64,000 nucleotides of DNA from Actinoallomurus soli. Its GTDB lineage: Bacteria > Actinomycetota > Actinomycetes > Streptosporangiales > Streptosporangiaceae. The position numbers and the translations under genes were made by a program. The notes beneath the pieces are model-generated. The model did no database searches, was not told where the DNA came from, and saw only the letters and a list, made by a program, of their open reading frames with translations. Where the stretch lies: positions 1-64,000 of the forward strand of contig NZ_JAMXMV010000034.1 in NCBI RefSeq assembly GCF_024055715.1, written 5' to 3'. Positions 33,559-42,582 of the stretch are shown here, in pieces; position 1 is the stretch's first letter; each line of letters opens with the position of its first letter.

Positions 33559-33954
33559 ATGCGTTGGGTGGTCGCCGCGGTTCTCGACCTGTGCTGTGTC
33601 ATGGCGTTCGTGCTGCTCGGGCGGGCCGGGCACAGCGAAGGCGAGACCATCGCCGGAATCGCGAGGACGGCCTGGCCGTTCCTGGCGGGCCTGCTGATCG
33701 GCTGGGCGGCGACGCGTGCCTGGCGGCGGCCCGCGGCGCTCGCGGGTACCGGTGTCGGCGTCTGGCTGGCGACCGTCGCCGCCGGCATGGTCCTGCGTGT
33801 CGTCGCCGGTCAGGGAACGGCGGTCACCTTCATCCTGGTCTCCCTCGTCTTCCTCGGGCTGTTCATGTTCGGCTGGCGTCTCGTGGCCCGCCGGGCATGG
33901 CCTGACCCGTCGCGGAAGGCCACGGCCGCGCCGCGTGACGCGGCACGGCCCTGA
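33559..33954 (+). CDS. DUF3054 family membrane protein
   Basis: A 131-residue membrane protein with four hydrophobic helices and the DUF3054 pattern: an N-terminal helix containing DLCCVMAFVLLGR, AWPFLAGLLIGW, and a last helix ending in FMFGWRLVARR. GAGG is close before the ATG at 33559. Function unknown in the family. It is divergent from the four-helix membrane protein gene and convergent with the YciO-type gene (15-bp gap). Confidence 0.82.
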   Translation: MRWVVAAVLDLCCVMAFVLLGRAGHSEGETIAGIARTAWPFLAGLLIGWAATRAWRRPAALAGTGVGVWLATVAAGMVLRVVAGQGTAVTFILVSLVFLGLFMFGWRLVARRAWPDPSRKATAAPRDAARP

Positions 33955-33969
33955 TCCCGGCCCTTCGCG

Positions 33970-34590
33970 TCATTCGAAGAGGGACGGGTCTCCGGCGCCG
34001 ACCCGGACGATCTCGGGCTCATCCTGGGAGAAGTCGACCACTGTCGTCGGCACCGCGCCGCACTCACCCGAGTCGACGACGGCGTCCACCATGTGATCGA
34101 GTCTCTCCTTGATCTCCCAGCCCTGGGTCATCGCCTCACCCTCCCCCGGCAGGAGAAGGGTGCTCGACAGCAGCGGTTCGCCGAGTTCGGCCAGCAGCGC
34201 CTGGGTGACCGTGTGATCGGGGATCCGGACGCCGACGGTCTTCTTCTTGGGGTGCAGCAGCCGCCGCGGCACCTCTTTCGTCGCGGGCAGGATGAAGGTG
34301 TAGCGCCCGGGGGTCGCCGCCTTGATCGACCGGAACAGCGCGTTGCTGATCTGGACGAACTGGCCGAGCTGCGCGAAGTCCCGGCAGACGAGGGTGAAGT
34401 GATGGCTGCTGTCGAGCTGGCGGATCTCCCTGATCCGGTCGATGCCGTCCTTGTTGCCCAGACGGCACCCGAGCGCGAAGCACGAGTCGGTCGGATAGAC
34501 GATCAGGCCGTCCGCGCGGAGCAGGTCGACCACCTGACGGAGCGCCCGAGGTTGCGGATTGTCCGGATGCACATCGAAGTACCTGGCCAC
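33970..34590 (-). CDS. Sua5/YciO/YrdC-type L-threonylcarbamoyladenylate synthase family protein
   Basis: A 206-residue cytoplasmic protein of the YrdC-like fold, closest in pattern to the YciO branch. Visible are GLIVYPTDSCFALGC, IREIRQLDSSHHFTLVCRD, and KTVGVRIPDH. True TsaC/Sua5 enzymes make the threonylcarbamoyl-AMP used for tRNA t6A37; YciO members are less well defined and may not substitute. The GTG at 34590 starts the conserved region; the ribosome site is weak. It lies downstream of, and on the same strand as, the sialidase gene but behind a strong terminator. Confidence 0.85.
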   Translation of the reverse strand: MARYFDVHPDNPQPRALRQVVDLLRADGLIVYPTDSCFALGCRLGNKDGIDRIREIRQLDSSHHFTLVCRDFAQLGQFVQISNALFRSIKAATPGRYTFILPATKEVPRRLLHPKKKTVGVRIPDHTVTQALLAELGEPLLSSTLLLPGEGEAMTQGWEIKERLDHMVDAVVDSGECGAVPTTVVDFSQDEPEIVRVGAGDPSLFE

Positions 34591-34645
34591 CGAACACAGC
34601 TTAAGAGCAGACCGATCACGAGCGCACGCCCGGCCTGCGACGACG

Positions 34646-34681
34646 GCGAAGCCGCCCGCCGGTGAGAGCGGGCGGCTTCGC
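34646..34681 (-). terminator. 14-bp stem terminator of the sialidase gene
   Basis: Arms 34646-34659 and 34668-34681 pair perfectly over 14 bp with an 8-base loop, 13 bases after the sialidase stop (minus strand). Confidence 0.75.
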
Positions 34682-34693
34682 GGCCAGCGCGGC

Positions 34694-35893
34694 TCAGGAC
34701 AGGCCGCGCAGGTCGATGCGGCGGAACGTGATGGTCTCGTTGGCACCGGCGGTGCCCGTCTCGTACAGCAGGCCGACGGTGCGGGCATCGACCTGGACGA
34801 GGTCGGAGTAGGAGGCAGGCAGCGACGACAGCGTGAGCGCGGATCGCCAGGTGACGCCACCGTCGTGGCTGGTCCGCAGCGTCATCACCGCCCGCTTGGT
34901 CGGATCGGCCGGGCCGGAGAAGAGCAGTGGCGCCTTCGGCCCGCGCGCCTGCAGGACGCTGCCCTCCACGACCGGTCCGGCCAGCGCCGGCTGCGGGCTG
35001 AACGGCTGCCGCAGCGTCCGGCCGCCGTCCAGGCTGTAGGCGTCGGCCCGGTTTCCGGGCGCGGTGCCGTTCTGATCGCGGGTGTTGAAGTAGACACGCC
35101 CGTCCGGCAGTTCCGTGGCGGTCGTCTCGTTGACGTTCACCTGGCCGTCGGGGTTGTCGTCGACGTAGCCGATGTGCCAGGTCCGGCCGTCGTCGTCGCT
35201 GTAGAGGTCGTGCCCGCCGTAGTACTTGGCCTCCGACCCCAGGTCGGAGGCACCCGCGGGCGGGGCGATCGAGTGGTTCGCCGGGACGACGAGCCGTCCG
35301 CGGTGCGGGCCGTGGGTCAGCCGCGTCGCGTGGCCGGGCCCGGTCGCGTACCAGCGCCAGTTCGGCAGCTTGGCCGCGGCGGTGATCTCCCGGGGTACGG
35401 ACCAGGTCGTGCCGTCGTCGTCGCTGTACTGCACGAACACCCGCCGGCTGTTCTCGGGCGGCACCTGTCCGCGCAGGATCTGCGCCTCCGTTGCACTGCC
35501 GGCGTTGTAGGCGGTCAGCAGCACGACGCGGCCGCTCGCCGTGACGACGGGCGCGGGGTTTCCGGAGGTGTTCGGCCCGCTGTCCTGGACGACCCGCAGC
35601 GGTGACCAGGTGCAGCCGCCGTCGGCCGACCGCTTCACGACGGTGTCGATGTTCCCGGCGTCGCCGAGCCCGTCGGAGCGCCCCTCGGCGAACGCGAGCA
35701 GGTCACCCGACCGGGTCTCGACGATCGCCGGGATCCGGAACGCGCTGTATCCCTCGGTCCCCGCCGTGTACGGCACGGACACCTCGCACCGGCCCGGTCC
35801 GGCCTGGGCCGGTGTGATGCCGGTGGCCACGGCCGCGACCAGAGCTCCGGCGCTGACGGCGAGCACCGTATTCCCGCGCTTCTGCAGACGCAT
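34694..35893 (-). CDS. Secreted exo-sialidase (GH33)
   Basis: A 399-residue secreted neuraminidase releasing terminal sialic acid. A signal peptide (to about residue 31, AQA) is followed by the FRIP motif (FRIPAIV, the first Arg of the triad), the acid/base Asp in EGRSDGLGD, and four Asp boxes (SADGGCTW, SDDDGTTW, SDDDGRTW, SHDGGVTW). The Glu in NVNETTATE and the Tyr in SYSDLV suit the Glu/Tyr nucleophile pair. The ATG at 35893 is preferred over an upstream TTG. No discoidin or lectin domain is attached. No sialic-acid transport or catabolic genes are in the window. A palindromic operator overlaps its promoter. Confidence 0.92.
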   Translation of the reverse strand: MRLQKRGNTVLAVSAGALVAAVATGITPAQAGPGRCEVSVPYTAGTEGYSAFRIPAIVETRSGDLLAFAEGRSDGLGDAGNIDTVVKRSADGGCTWSPLRVVQDSGPNTSGNPAPVVTASGRVVLLTAYNAGSATEAQILRGQVPPENSRRVFVQYSDDDGTTWSVPREITAAAKLPNWRWYATGPGHATRLTHGPHRGRLVVPANHSIAPPAGASDLGSEAKYYGGHDLYSDDDGRTWHIGYVDDNPDGQVNVNETTATELPDGRVYFNTRDQNGTAPGNRADAYSLDGGRTLRQPFSPQPALAGPVVEGSVLQARGPKAPLLFSGPADPTKRAVMTLRTSHDGGVTWRSALTLSSLPASYSDLVQVDARTVGLLYETGTAGANETITFRRIDLRGLS

Positions 35894-35906
35894 CAACTTC
35901 CCCAAT

Positions 35907-35963
35907 CCGGACGTAGGACGTCCTATGTCCGGGAAAGTTATAGCGACCCGCCGAAAGCGTCAA
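35907..35963 (-). promoter_or_regulatory. Sialidase promoter with 26-bp near-perfect palindrome over the start of transcription
   Basis: Minus strand: -35 TTGACG (35958-35963), 17-bp spacer, -10 TAACTT (35935-35940). Immediately downstream, 35907-35932 is a 26-bp palindrome with one mismatched pair; its core is TAGGACGTCCTA and its ends CCGGAC/GTCCGG. It covers the expected transcription start, so a repressor site is likely. Confidence 0.7.
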
Positions 35964-36113
35964 GAGTGCGGCCCCGGCGGCTTCGACACGTCGGCGAGCG
36001 GCTCACGGACCACCGCCCCCCTCGTTCACTCGGCCCGCCGTGATCGCGGCGCCGCCGGGTGCCCGCGTTCGGGCACCCGCGTGCCTCTTACGCTGAGCGG
36101 GAGGAGGCGAACC

Positions 36114-37400
36114 ATGGCATCCATCCCCACCGGCCCCGAATCGGTGTTCACCTACGGCGCGCCGCAGTTGAAGTTCGGCCCGGGCGCGTCCGCCGAGATC
36201 GGATTCGACCTGACCCAGTACGGCGCGCGCCGCGTCCTGCTCGTCACCGATCCGGGCGTCGCGGCCACCGGCGCCCCGCAGCGGATCGCGGACCAGATGA
36301 AGGCGTACGGGATCGAGGCGGAGGTGTTCGACGGCGTCCACGTCGAACCCACCGACGCCGCTCTCCGCCGGGCCGTCGAGCGGGCACGCGACTCCGGCCC
36401 CTGGGACGCCTACGTCGCGGTCGGCGGCGGATCGAGCATCGACACCGCCAAGGCGATCAACCTGCTCACGACCAACGAGGGCGACCTGGCGGACTATCTC
36501 AACCCGCCGGTCGGCGCCGGACGGGCTCCGGCCCGGCCGCTGCTGCCCCTGATCGCCGTTCCCACGACGACCGGTACCGGCGCCGAGAGCACGACGGTCT
36601 GCGTGCTCGACGTGCTCTCGCTGAAGGTCAAGACCGGGATCAGCCATCCCCGGCTGCGGCCCACCCTCGCGGTGGTCGACCCGGACCTGACGATGACCCA
36701 GCCGGCGGGCGTCACCGCGTCGGCGGGCATGGACATCGTCTGTCACGCCCTGGAGAGCTACACGGCCAAGCCGTACACCTCCTTCGAGCGCAAGTCCCCC
36801 GAGCAGCGGGTGCCGTACTGCGGCGCCAATCCGGTCGCCGACATGTGGTCCGAACGCGCGCTGACCCTGATCGCCCGGTCGTTCCGGACCGCCGTACGCG
36901 ACGGGGACGACGCCGGGGCCCGCGGCGACATGGCGCTGGCCGCCACGTTCGCCGGCCTGGGGTTCGGCAACGCGGGCGTGCACATCCCGCACGCCGACGC
37001 GTACCCGATCGCCGGGCGGGTCGGAGAGTTCCGCCCGGCCGGCTATCCGGAGGAGCAGCCGCTGGTCCCGCACGGCATGGCGGTGGCGCTGACGGCGCCG
37101 GAGGCGTTCCGGTTCACCTTCGAGGCGTGTCCGGAGCGGCACGTACGGGCCGCACAGTTGCTCGCCCCGGACCTGGAACCGCCCGGCGACGGCGCGGAAC
37201 ACCTCCCACGGGCGTTGCTGAGTCTCATGCGGGACATCGGGATGCCCGACGGGGTCGGCGCGGTCGGTTACACCGGCGCCGACGTTCCCGCCCTCGTCGA
37301 GGGGGCCGTCAAACAACGCCGGCTCCTGGACATGTCGCCCCGGCCGGTGACGGAGGAAGACCTCGCACGGATCTTCACCCGCTCCCTGAGTCTGTGGTGA
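36114..37400 (+). CDS. Hydroxyacid-oxoacid transhydrogenase (iron-containing alcohol dehydrogenase family)
   Basis: A 428-residue cytoplasmic enzyme of the ADHFE1-like branch of iron-dependent alcohol dehydrogenases, which couples oxidation of a 4-hydroxyacid (such as 4-hydroxybutyrate) to reduction of 2-oxoglutarate. Conserved blocks: VFTYGAPQLKFGPGA, GGGSSIDTAKAIN, VPTTTGTGAEST, and a metal site with His residues in DIVCHALESYTAKPYTSF and HIPHADAYPIAG. GGAGG is eight bases before the ATG at 36114. No succinate-semialdehyde or GABA genes adjoin it; gadB is 26 kb away, so a metabolic link is speculative. Confidence 0.87.
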   Translation: MASIPTGPESVFTYGAPQLKFGPGASAEIGFDLTQYGARRVLLVTDPGVAATGAPQRIADQMKAYGIEAEVFDGVHVEPTDAALRRAVERARDSGPWDAYVAVGGGSSIDTAKAINLLTTNEGDLADYLNPPVGAGRAPARPLLPLIAVPTTTGTGAESTTVCVLDVLSLKVKTGISHPRLRPTLAVVDPDLTMTQPAGVTASAGMDIVCHALESYTAKPYTSFERKSPEQRVPYCGANPVADMWSERALTLIARSFRTAVRDGDDAGARGDMALAATFAGLGFGNAGVHIPHADAYPIAGRVGEFRPAGYPEEQPLVPHGMAVALTAPEAFRFTFEACPERHVRAAQLLAPDLEPPGDGAEHLPRALLSLMRDIGMPDGVGAVGYTGADVPALVEGAVKQRRLLDMSPRPVTEEDLARIFTRSLSLW

Positions 37401-37470
37401 CGTCGGCCGGGGCGCCGCCGGCCGCGTCATGGCGGGCCGGCGCGGACCTCCGTGTCGGCGCGGGGGCGGG

Positions 37471-37782
37471 TCATTCCGACCAGCAGTAGCTGACCCGTAC
37501 GCGCAGGGGACCGCCCCATTCGATGTTCACCCAGGTCCGGATGCCCCCCTGGTAGGGCTCGACGTTGTGGACGGTCATGCGCGCGTCTCCGATCTTCGGG
37601 ACGTTCTCGTCGTCCACCTCCACGATCGAGGCGTACACGAGCGTGGACGGGGTGATCCAGCTCGCTCCGACGTCGAGGATCACGTCTCCGTTCGCCGTGA
37701 AGTAGCCCCAGCCATTGCCCATGGCCTGGGTGCCATGCTTGACGGCGGGCTCAAGGATGGTGTTGACCGTCTGCAGTGTCAT
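37471..37782 (-). CDS. Small beta-rich protein, unknown function
   Basis: A 103-residue protein that I do not recognise. It has alternating hydrophobic/polar residues typical of a beta-sandwich (VILDVGASW, RTWVNIEWGGPLRVRVSYCW), a single Cys near the C-terminus and no signal peptide. GGGAG lies five bases before the ATG at 37782, and codon use matches the neighbours, so I take it as real. It is divergent from the large secreted glycosidase gene across 306 bp. Confidence 0.65.
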   Translation of the reverse strand: MTLQTVNTILEPAVKHGTQAMGNGWGYFTANGDVILDVGASWITPSTLVYASIVEVDDENVPKIGDARMTVHNVEPYQGGIRTWVNIEWGGPLRVRVSYCWSE

Positions 37783-38088
37783 GTTTCTCCCTTTCGGTAC
37801 CGTATGCGCGCCGGACGTCGTCTCTCGCAGGGCCCACACGCCGGGCGACCTTCCCCATCCGGCCCCATTCCCGCAGGCCCACCACGCCCATCCCGGCGAC
37901 ACGCCCACCCTCGCCATGGCCGCGGCAAAGGTGCGCCGAGACGCGCGCGACCCATATTCGGTCGGCCAATTCACTCATTGACGTGCGACTTTGTGGTGAT
38001 TACGGTCGAACGGCCACAGATGTGGATCTTGCCGGGCCGAGCGCGAATCCTCCGCTTCGCCGGGGCCGGCATCGAGGAAGGTGCGCCA
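37783..38088. promoter_or_regulatory. Divergent region; promoter of the (alpha/alpha)6 glycosidase gene
   Basis: 306 bp without a gene. On the plus strand TTGACG (37978-37983) and TACGGT (38001-38006) are 17 bp apart, a good housekeeping-type promoter giving a leader of roughly 75 bases. I see no palindromic operator and no clear minus-strand promoter. Confidence 0.6.
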
Positions 38089-40170
38089 ATGAGATGCAGG
38101 GCAGGAACCCGCCGAGGCGGGCGTGTCGTCGGCGTGGTCACCGCCGCCGTGGTCGGGCTCTCCACCGTGGTGTCCGGAGTGAGCACGGCCGGGGCGATCA
38201 CCGGTGCGTCGGTTCCGTCTCAGCCGTCGCTGGAATTCACGAACCCCAACAGCCAGGCGCTCTTCGGTACCGCGTACGAGGCCGCGTTGAAGAACGTGCT
38301 CCAGACCAACACGATCGGCTTCGATCCGGCGGTCTACAACAAGAGCGGCCTGATGGATCCGGGCGTGGGAATCCTGCGCGCGGGAGGCGGCTACCCCCAG
38401 CCGTGGACCCGCGACGCCTCGGTGAACAGCTGGAACGCCGCCAGCCTGCTGAGTCCGGCCGTGGCGCGCAACACGCTCTGGTCGGCGGTGGACAAGGACG
38501 CGGGCGGCGATCTGCGGGTCCAGCAGGACGATCAGCAGTGGGACCAGGTCATCTGGGTGACGGCCGCGTGGAACCACTACCTGGTCACCGGCGACACGAC
38601 GTTCCTGCGTGAGGCCTACCAGACCGCCGCCGACACCCTGACGATTCGCGAACACGCCACGACGGCGGGCTACAACTCCACTTACGGCCTGTTCACCGGC
38701 GCGTCCTTCTTCAACGACGGGATCGCCGGCTACCCGGCACCCCCCGCCGACGCCACCGAGTCGGTCAGCACCGGGTCCATGCCGTGGCCGGGCGTGGCCA
38801 CGGGAATGTTCCTGAGCACGAACGAGGTGTACTACGCCGCCTACGTCAACGCGGCGAACATGGCGGCGAAGGTCGGCCGCCCGGCATCCGAGGTCGCGTC
38901 CTACCGGTCCAAGGCCGCGCGGCTCAAGACGGCGATCAACAAACGATTCTGGAACCCCAAGACGGGCCTGTACAACTACATGCTGCTGGCGGACGGGACG
39001 GCCGGCCCGTACCAGGAGGGAACCGGGCTCGCGTTCGCGCTGATCTTCGGGATCGCGAACAAGTCCCAGGCGAGGTCGATCCTCGCGCACGCGGACGAGA
39101 TGACCTGGGGCATGCCCGACACCTACCCGAACTGGGCGCGCTACTCCGACGACCAGCCCGGCCGGCACAACGCCATCGTTTGGCCCGTCGTCCAGGGTCT
39201 CTGGGCGAAGGCGCTGGCGGGGCAAGGGGCGCAGGAGGCGTTCGCCTCCGAGACCGCGAGGCTGGCCAAGCTCGGCGACGACAACAGCGGGTTCTGGGAG
39301 ATCTACAACGGCCACACGGGCGTGGTCGACGGTGGCTGGCAGCGCCTGGGCGACACGGTGAAGTTCCACTGGGGCTCGGAGCCCGACCAGACCTGGTCGG
39401 CCACGGCCTTCCTCAACATGATCGACTCCGGGCTCTTCGGGCTGAACTTCGACGACCGGAGCCTGTCGGTGACGCCGACCCTCCCGGCCGGCTGGGGCGA
39501 CGTGACCCTGCGCGGCCTGCACTACCGCGACGCGACCCTGACGATCGCCCTGCACGGAGCGGGCACGAGGATCCGTTCGTTCACGATCGACGGCCGACGC
39601 GTGCACGGCGCCAGCGTCCCGGCGTCGCTGACCGGCGCGCACACCATCGACGTCACGCTCGCCGGCGCGGTCGACAAGGACCGAGACGGGGACGGCGTCC
39701 CCGACTCACGTGACCGCTGCGCGGACACCGCCGGCGCCAAGGCGCTCGGCGGATGCCCCGACCCCGGGCACATCGAGGCGGAGGACGCCCTCAACACCGG
39801 CGGCGTCAAGACGAACGTGAACCACTCCGGGTACAGCGGTCGCGCGTTCCTCGACGGACTCTGGGCCCAGGGAGCCGCGTCGTCGTACACCCTCCACCGT
39901 GAAACGGCAAAGCCCGGCCTGGGGAGCATCACGCTGCGCTACGCCAACGCCAACAACGACGCCCGTACGATGACGCTCTCGGTCGACGGCCGGAAGACGC
40001 GGCAGGTGACCTTCCCCAAGGTCTCCGACAGCTGGGACGATTGGGGCACCGTGACGGTCGCCGACATCCCCGTCAGCGGCTACGACCCCGTCGTCACCAT
40101 CGCGTACGAGCCCGGCGACAACGGATCCATCAACCTCGACTGGCTGGAGTTCCACGGCTCGGCGGGCTGA
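38089..40170 (+). CDS. Secreted (alpha/alpha)6-barrel glycoside hydrolase with Ca-binding linker and C-terminal CBM
   Basis: A 693-residue secreted protein. A signal peptide (to about AGA, residue 38) precedes an (alpha/alpha)6 toroid resembling the GH63/GH37/mannosylglycerate-hydrolase-like clan: PQPWTRDASVNSW, QQDDQQWDQVIWVTAAW, RFWNPKTGLYNYM, and W(S/A)AT-type ending with HWGSEPDQTWSATAF. A short thrombospondin type-3-like Ca motif (DKDRDGDGVPDSRDRC) links to a CBM6/CBM35-like domain (about 555-693). GAGGAAGG is upstream of the ATG. Substrate unknown; an alpha-glucoside or alpha-mannoside is the family norm. Confidence 0.8.
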   Translation: MRCRAGTRRGGRVVGVVTAAVVGLSTVVSGVSTAGAITGASVPSQPSLEFTNPNSQALFGTAYEAALKNVLQTNTIGFDPAVYNKSGLMDPGVGILRAGGGYPQPWTRDASVNSWNAASLLSPAVARNTLWSAVDKDAGGDLRVQQDDQQWDQVIWVTAAWNHYLVTGDTTFLREAYQTAADTLTIREHATTAGYNSTYGLFTGASFFNDGIAGYPAPPADATESVSTGSMPWPGVATGMFLSTNEVYYAAYVNAANMAAKVGRPASEVASYRSKAARLKTAINKRFWNPKTGLYNYMLLADGTAGPYQEGTGLAFALIFGIANKSQARSILAHADEMTWGMPDTYPNWARYSDDQPGRHNAIVWPVVQGLWAKALAGQGAQEAFASETARLAKLGDDNSGFWEIYNGHTGVVDGGWQRLGDTVKFHWGSEPDQTWSATAFLNMIDSGLFGLNFDDRSLSVTPTLPAGWGDVTLRGLHYRDATLTIALHGAGTRIRSFTIDGRRVHGASVPASLTGAHTIDVTLAGAVDKDRDGDGVPDSRDRCADTAGAKALGGCPDPGHIEAEDALNTGGVKTNVNHSGYSGRAFLDGLWAQGAASSYTLHRETAKPGLGSITLRYANANNDARTMTLSVDGRKTRQVTFPKVSDSWDDWGTVTVADIPVSGYDPVVTIAYEPGDNGSINLDWLEFHGSAG

Positions 40171-40178
40171 GCCCGCAC

Positions 40179-40211
40179 CGGGGCCGCCGGCACTCCATGC
40201 CGGCGGCCCCG
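40179..40211. terminator. Perfect 14-bp hairpin between convergent genes
   Basis: CGGGGCCGCCGGCA (40179-40192) pairs perfectly with 40198-40211 around the 5-base loop CTCCA, between the stops of the glycosidase and the DUF1963 gene. It can serve both strands. Confidence 0.8.
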
Positions 40212-40219
40212 TGGCAGGG

Positions 40220-40966
40220 TCACCCGTTGAAGTCGGAGAAGAACCGGGCCTGGTCGAACCGGCCGGCGGCCAGGTCCGTGTGGGTCATCACGAAGGACAC
40301 GAGGCAGAGAGGGCTTCCGCCGAAGTCGTGGCCGACGAGGTCGTCGGTCAGGTACAGCTGGGCGAGAAGGCTCTCCTCCGTGGGCGCGTCCACCGGGTTG
40401 CCCACGCCGCTGGTGCTCTCGTCGGCGTAGCCGCCGATCACGAGCTGGAGATCGGCGTCGGACCCGAGGCCGATGACGACCTCCGCGATCAGTTCCTCGT
40501 CGTGGACGTGCGGACCGAGCTCGATCGCGCTCTCCGAGCGTTCCACCGGAAGGGACCACCCCGCCCTGCCGTGCAGCGGAAGAGGGTCATAGACCGGCGC
40601 GTACCTGCCCTCCGGCACGTCGCGTTCGACGACCGGGACACCGGCCGGCACGTGGACGACCGCGCAGTGCTCCGGCACGATCTCCGGCTCGGCGAAGAAC
40701 ACCAGGCTCCCGTCCCGTGGGAGGTCCAGATCGCGGCTCCCCGCGGGAATCGCGGCGAGGTCGACGGTGGCGACACAGGCCGTGCCGGGCGGCCATTCCA
40801 CTCCCTCCGGCAGCGCCGGCCTGCCACCGAAACGGCCGGCCACCGGGCCGTCTCCCGCGCGGGACAGCTCGAACCGGGGACGCGCCAGGCGCAGCCACCA
40901 CGTGATCGCCTCGTCCGGCAGCCCCTCCTCAGCCGCCGCCGCACGAAACGCCTGTCGTAGCTCCAT
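40220..40966 (-). CDS. DUF1963 (YwqG-like) protein
   Basis: A 248-residue cytoplasmic protein with the DUF1963 pattern: GGRPALPEGVEWP at the N-terminus, LVFFAEPE, and a C-terminal GHDFGGSPLCLVSF followed by DLAAGRFDQARFF. Family function is unknown; YwqG in Bacillus sits near toxin and immunity genes. It is the last minus-strand gene after the P450, separated by 126 bp, so co-transcription with the peptide-P450 locus is possible but not evident. Confidence 0.8.
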   Translation of the reverse strand: MELRQAFRAAAAEEGLPDEAITWWLRLARPRFELSRAGDGPVAGRFGGRPALPEGVEWPPGTACVATVDLAAIPAGSRDLDLPRDGSLVFFAEPEIVPEHCAVVHVPAGVPVVERDVPEGRYAPVYDPLPLHGRAGWSLPVERSESAIELGPHVHDEELIAEVVIGLGSDADLQLVIGGYADESTSGVGNPVDAPTEESLLAQLYLTDDLVGHDFGGSPLCLVSFVMTHTDLAAGRFDQARFFSDFNG

Positions 40967-41092
40967 GGCGGAGCATTCTGCAGGATGCCGGCGACGGGCA
41001 CGCGCCTTTCCCGCGAAGCCGGTCGTCCCGTCACGCGGTCCCGCTGATCCCGTCGTCTGCGCTCGGTGAAGAACGGCGTCTCGAACGCGTTC

Positions 41093-42361
41093 TCAGCGCG
41101 GATCGACCAGGAGCTCGAACCCGGTTGGGGTGAGGGTGGCCCGGGCGTCGGTCCGCACTTCACCCTCGATGCGGAACCTCAGCCGTTGCAGAAGAACCGC
41201 GATTATTGTGATCATCTCGGTGCGGGCGAAGCGCGCTCCGAGGCACCGTCGTGGGCCGGCACCGAAAGGCACGTACGCGCCCGGCGGCGGCGAGAACTGC
41301 TCCCACCTTCGGATATCGAACCGCTCCGGATCGGGATAGCACTCGGCGACCCGGTGCGTGACCCAGAAGGGGATGACAACGCGCGATCCCGGCGGCAACG
41401 TCCACGAACCGCAGGCGGCGTCCTCGCTCACCGCCCGTCCCGCGACCCAGCTCGCCGGCCATAGCCGCAGCGTCTCGTCGACGGCCCAGCCAAGCTCCGG
41501 TGGCTCCGGTCCGGAGCCGACCCACCGATCCGCTGCGGCTCTCGCCGTCTCCTGCTGATCCCCGTGACGCGCCAACTCGACGAGCACCCACGCCGTCGCC
41601 GCCGCCGGGACTCCGTGCGCGGCCAGGAGTATCGAGGTCAGTGCGTCGACCACGGCGGCATCGTCGAGACCACCGCCGTAGAGCACGTCGACGAGCCCGC
41701 CCTCGCCGTCGCTCTTCGCCGTTTCCAGCAGCGCGGCGCGCATCTTCCGGGCCCGCCTGCTCGCGCGCCACTCCCGGCGCTGGACCAGCTTTACCCACTC
41801 CGGGAAATCATACGGGCTAGCGACGATCGGGAATAGGGCGTCCAGCATCGCCTGTGCCGTCTCCGGAATGGCGGAGGCGGCCCGGGTTCCGAAGCAGAAC
41901 CGGGCGACCGACGCCGAGGTGACCCCCGCGAGAGTCGCCATCAGATCGTCGATGCGGCCCCGCTGAAGCATTCGCTCGGACAGTTGCCCGGCTGTCCCGG
42001 CCAGCCAGCGCGCGTGTTCCTCGATCATCTCGGCGGTCATGCCGACGATGGCCGTCCTTCGAGTGGACATCCACGCGTTGAGCCGCGCGGAACCCGGTGT
42101 CGCCGTGGGCTTCTTCCGCCTCAGGTCACGATCCAAGTAGTTCGTTCGGTTCGTGTTCCGGAGTACGGCGTGCACCTCCTCAGGCCCTGTCACCAGAATG
42201 GTGCCCGGCCAGAGCCGCACCACCGGCCCGTACCGGCGGGCCACCGCATAGAAGAACCCGAGCCGATCGGCCTTATAAGAATGCACCGCGCTGGCGCGGT
42301 CGATGTCTAGGGCGGGTATCTCATCGGTATTCCGCGCGGTCCTGCTGATATCGGCAGTCAT
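41093..42361 (-). CDS. Cytochrome P450, probable crosslinking enzyme of the upstream peptide
   Basis: A 422-residue soluble cytochrome P450. The heme-binding loop FGAGPRRCLGARFA places the axial thiolate at Cys373; the K-helix ExxR is in DETLRLWP. The I-helix reads AAHGVPAAATA, lacking the acidic residue before the usual Thr, as occurs in P450s that do not hydroxylate. The ATG at 42361 has only a distant GGGGGA. A 31-codon peptide gene ends 89 bp upstream in the same transcript. Known P450s in this setting join aromatic side chains of a ribosomal peptide by C-C, C-O or C-N bonds; that role is inferred here. No ferredoxin gene is adjacent. Confidence 0.88.
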   Translation of the reverse strand: MTADISRTARNTDEIPALDIDRASAVHSYKADRLGFFYAVARRYGPVVRLWPGTILVTGPEEVHAVLRNTNRTNYLDRDLRRKKPTATPGSARLNAWMSTRRTAIVGMTAEMIEEHARWLAGTAGQLSERMLQRGRIDDLMATLAGVTSASVARFCFGTRAASAIPETAQAMLDALFPIVASPYDFPEWVKLVQRREWRASRRARKMRAALLETAKSDGEGGLVDVLYGGGLDDAAVVDALTSILLAAHGVPAAATAWVLVELARHGDQQETARAAADRWVGSGPEPPELGWAVDETLRLWPASWVAGRAVSEDAACGSWTLPPGSRVVIPFWVTHRVAECYPDPERFDIRRWEQFSPPPGAYVPFGAGPRRCLGARFARTEMITIIAVLLQRLRFRIEGEVRTDARATLTPTGFELLVDPR

Positions 42362-42450
42362 TGATCAACCAGTCCCCCAGCGTACCCGTCGTTCACCCGA
42401 TCGGCGCCTCCCGCTGGGAGCAGGAAAGCGGGAGGCGCCGGACACTCGAC

Positions 42451-42546
42451 CTAAACCCAGGCGTAACTGGCTGGGTGCTCCTTGATGCCCACCGTGCGCG
42501 CGATCTTGTGAATCACACGACTGAGCGGGGACGCCTGCTTGGCCAC
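42451..42546 (-). CDS. Putative 31-residue RiPP precursor peptide upstream of the P450
   Basis: GTG at 42546 to TAG at 42451, 31 codons, preceded by GGGAGG at ideal spacing and by its own promoter. The first two thirds are basic and helix-prone like a leader (KQASPLSRVIHKIARTVG); the C-terminus is KEHPASYAWV, in which Tyr28 and Trp30 are the only aromatic residues apart from the two His. A Tyr-x-Trp core next to a single P450 is the arrangement of biarylitide- and atropopeptide-type RiPPs. Expected chemistry is a Tyr-Trp (or His) crosslink followed by leader removal. No peptidase or exporter adjoins. The ORF and its signals are seen; the product class is inferred. Confidence 0.72.
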   Translation of the reverse strand: MAKQASPLSRVIHKIARTVGIKEHPASYAWV

Positions 42547-42582
42547 TGCACACCTCCCTCCGCCTGGAGCGGGACACAAATC

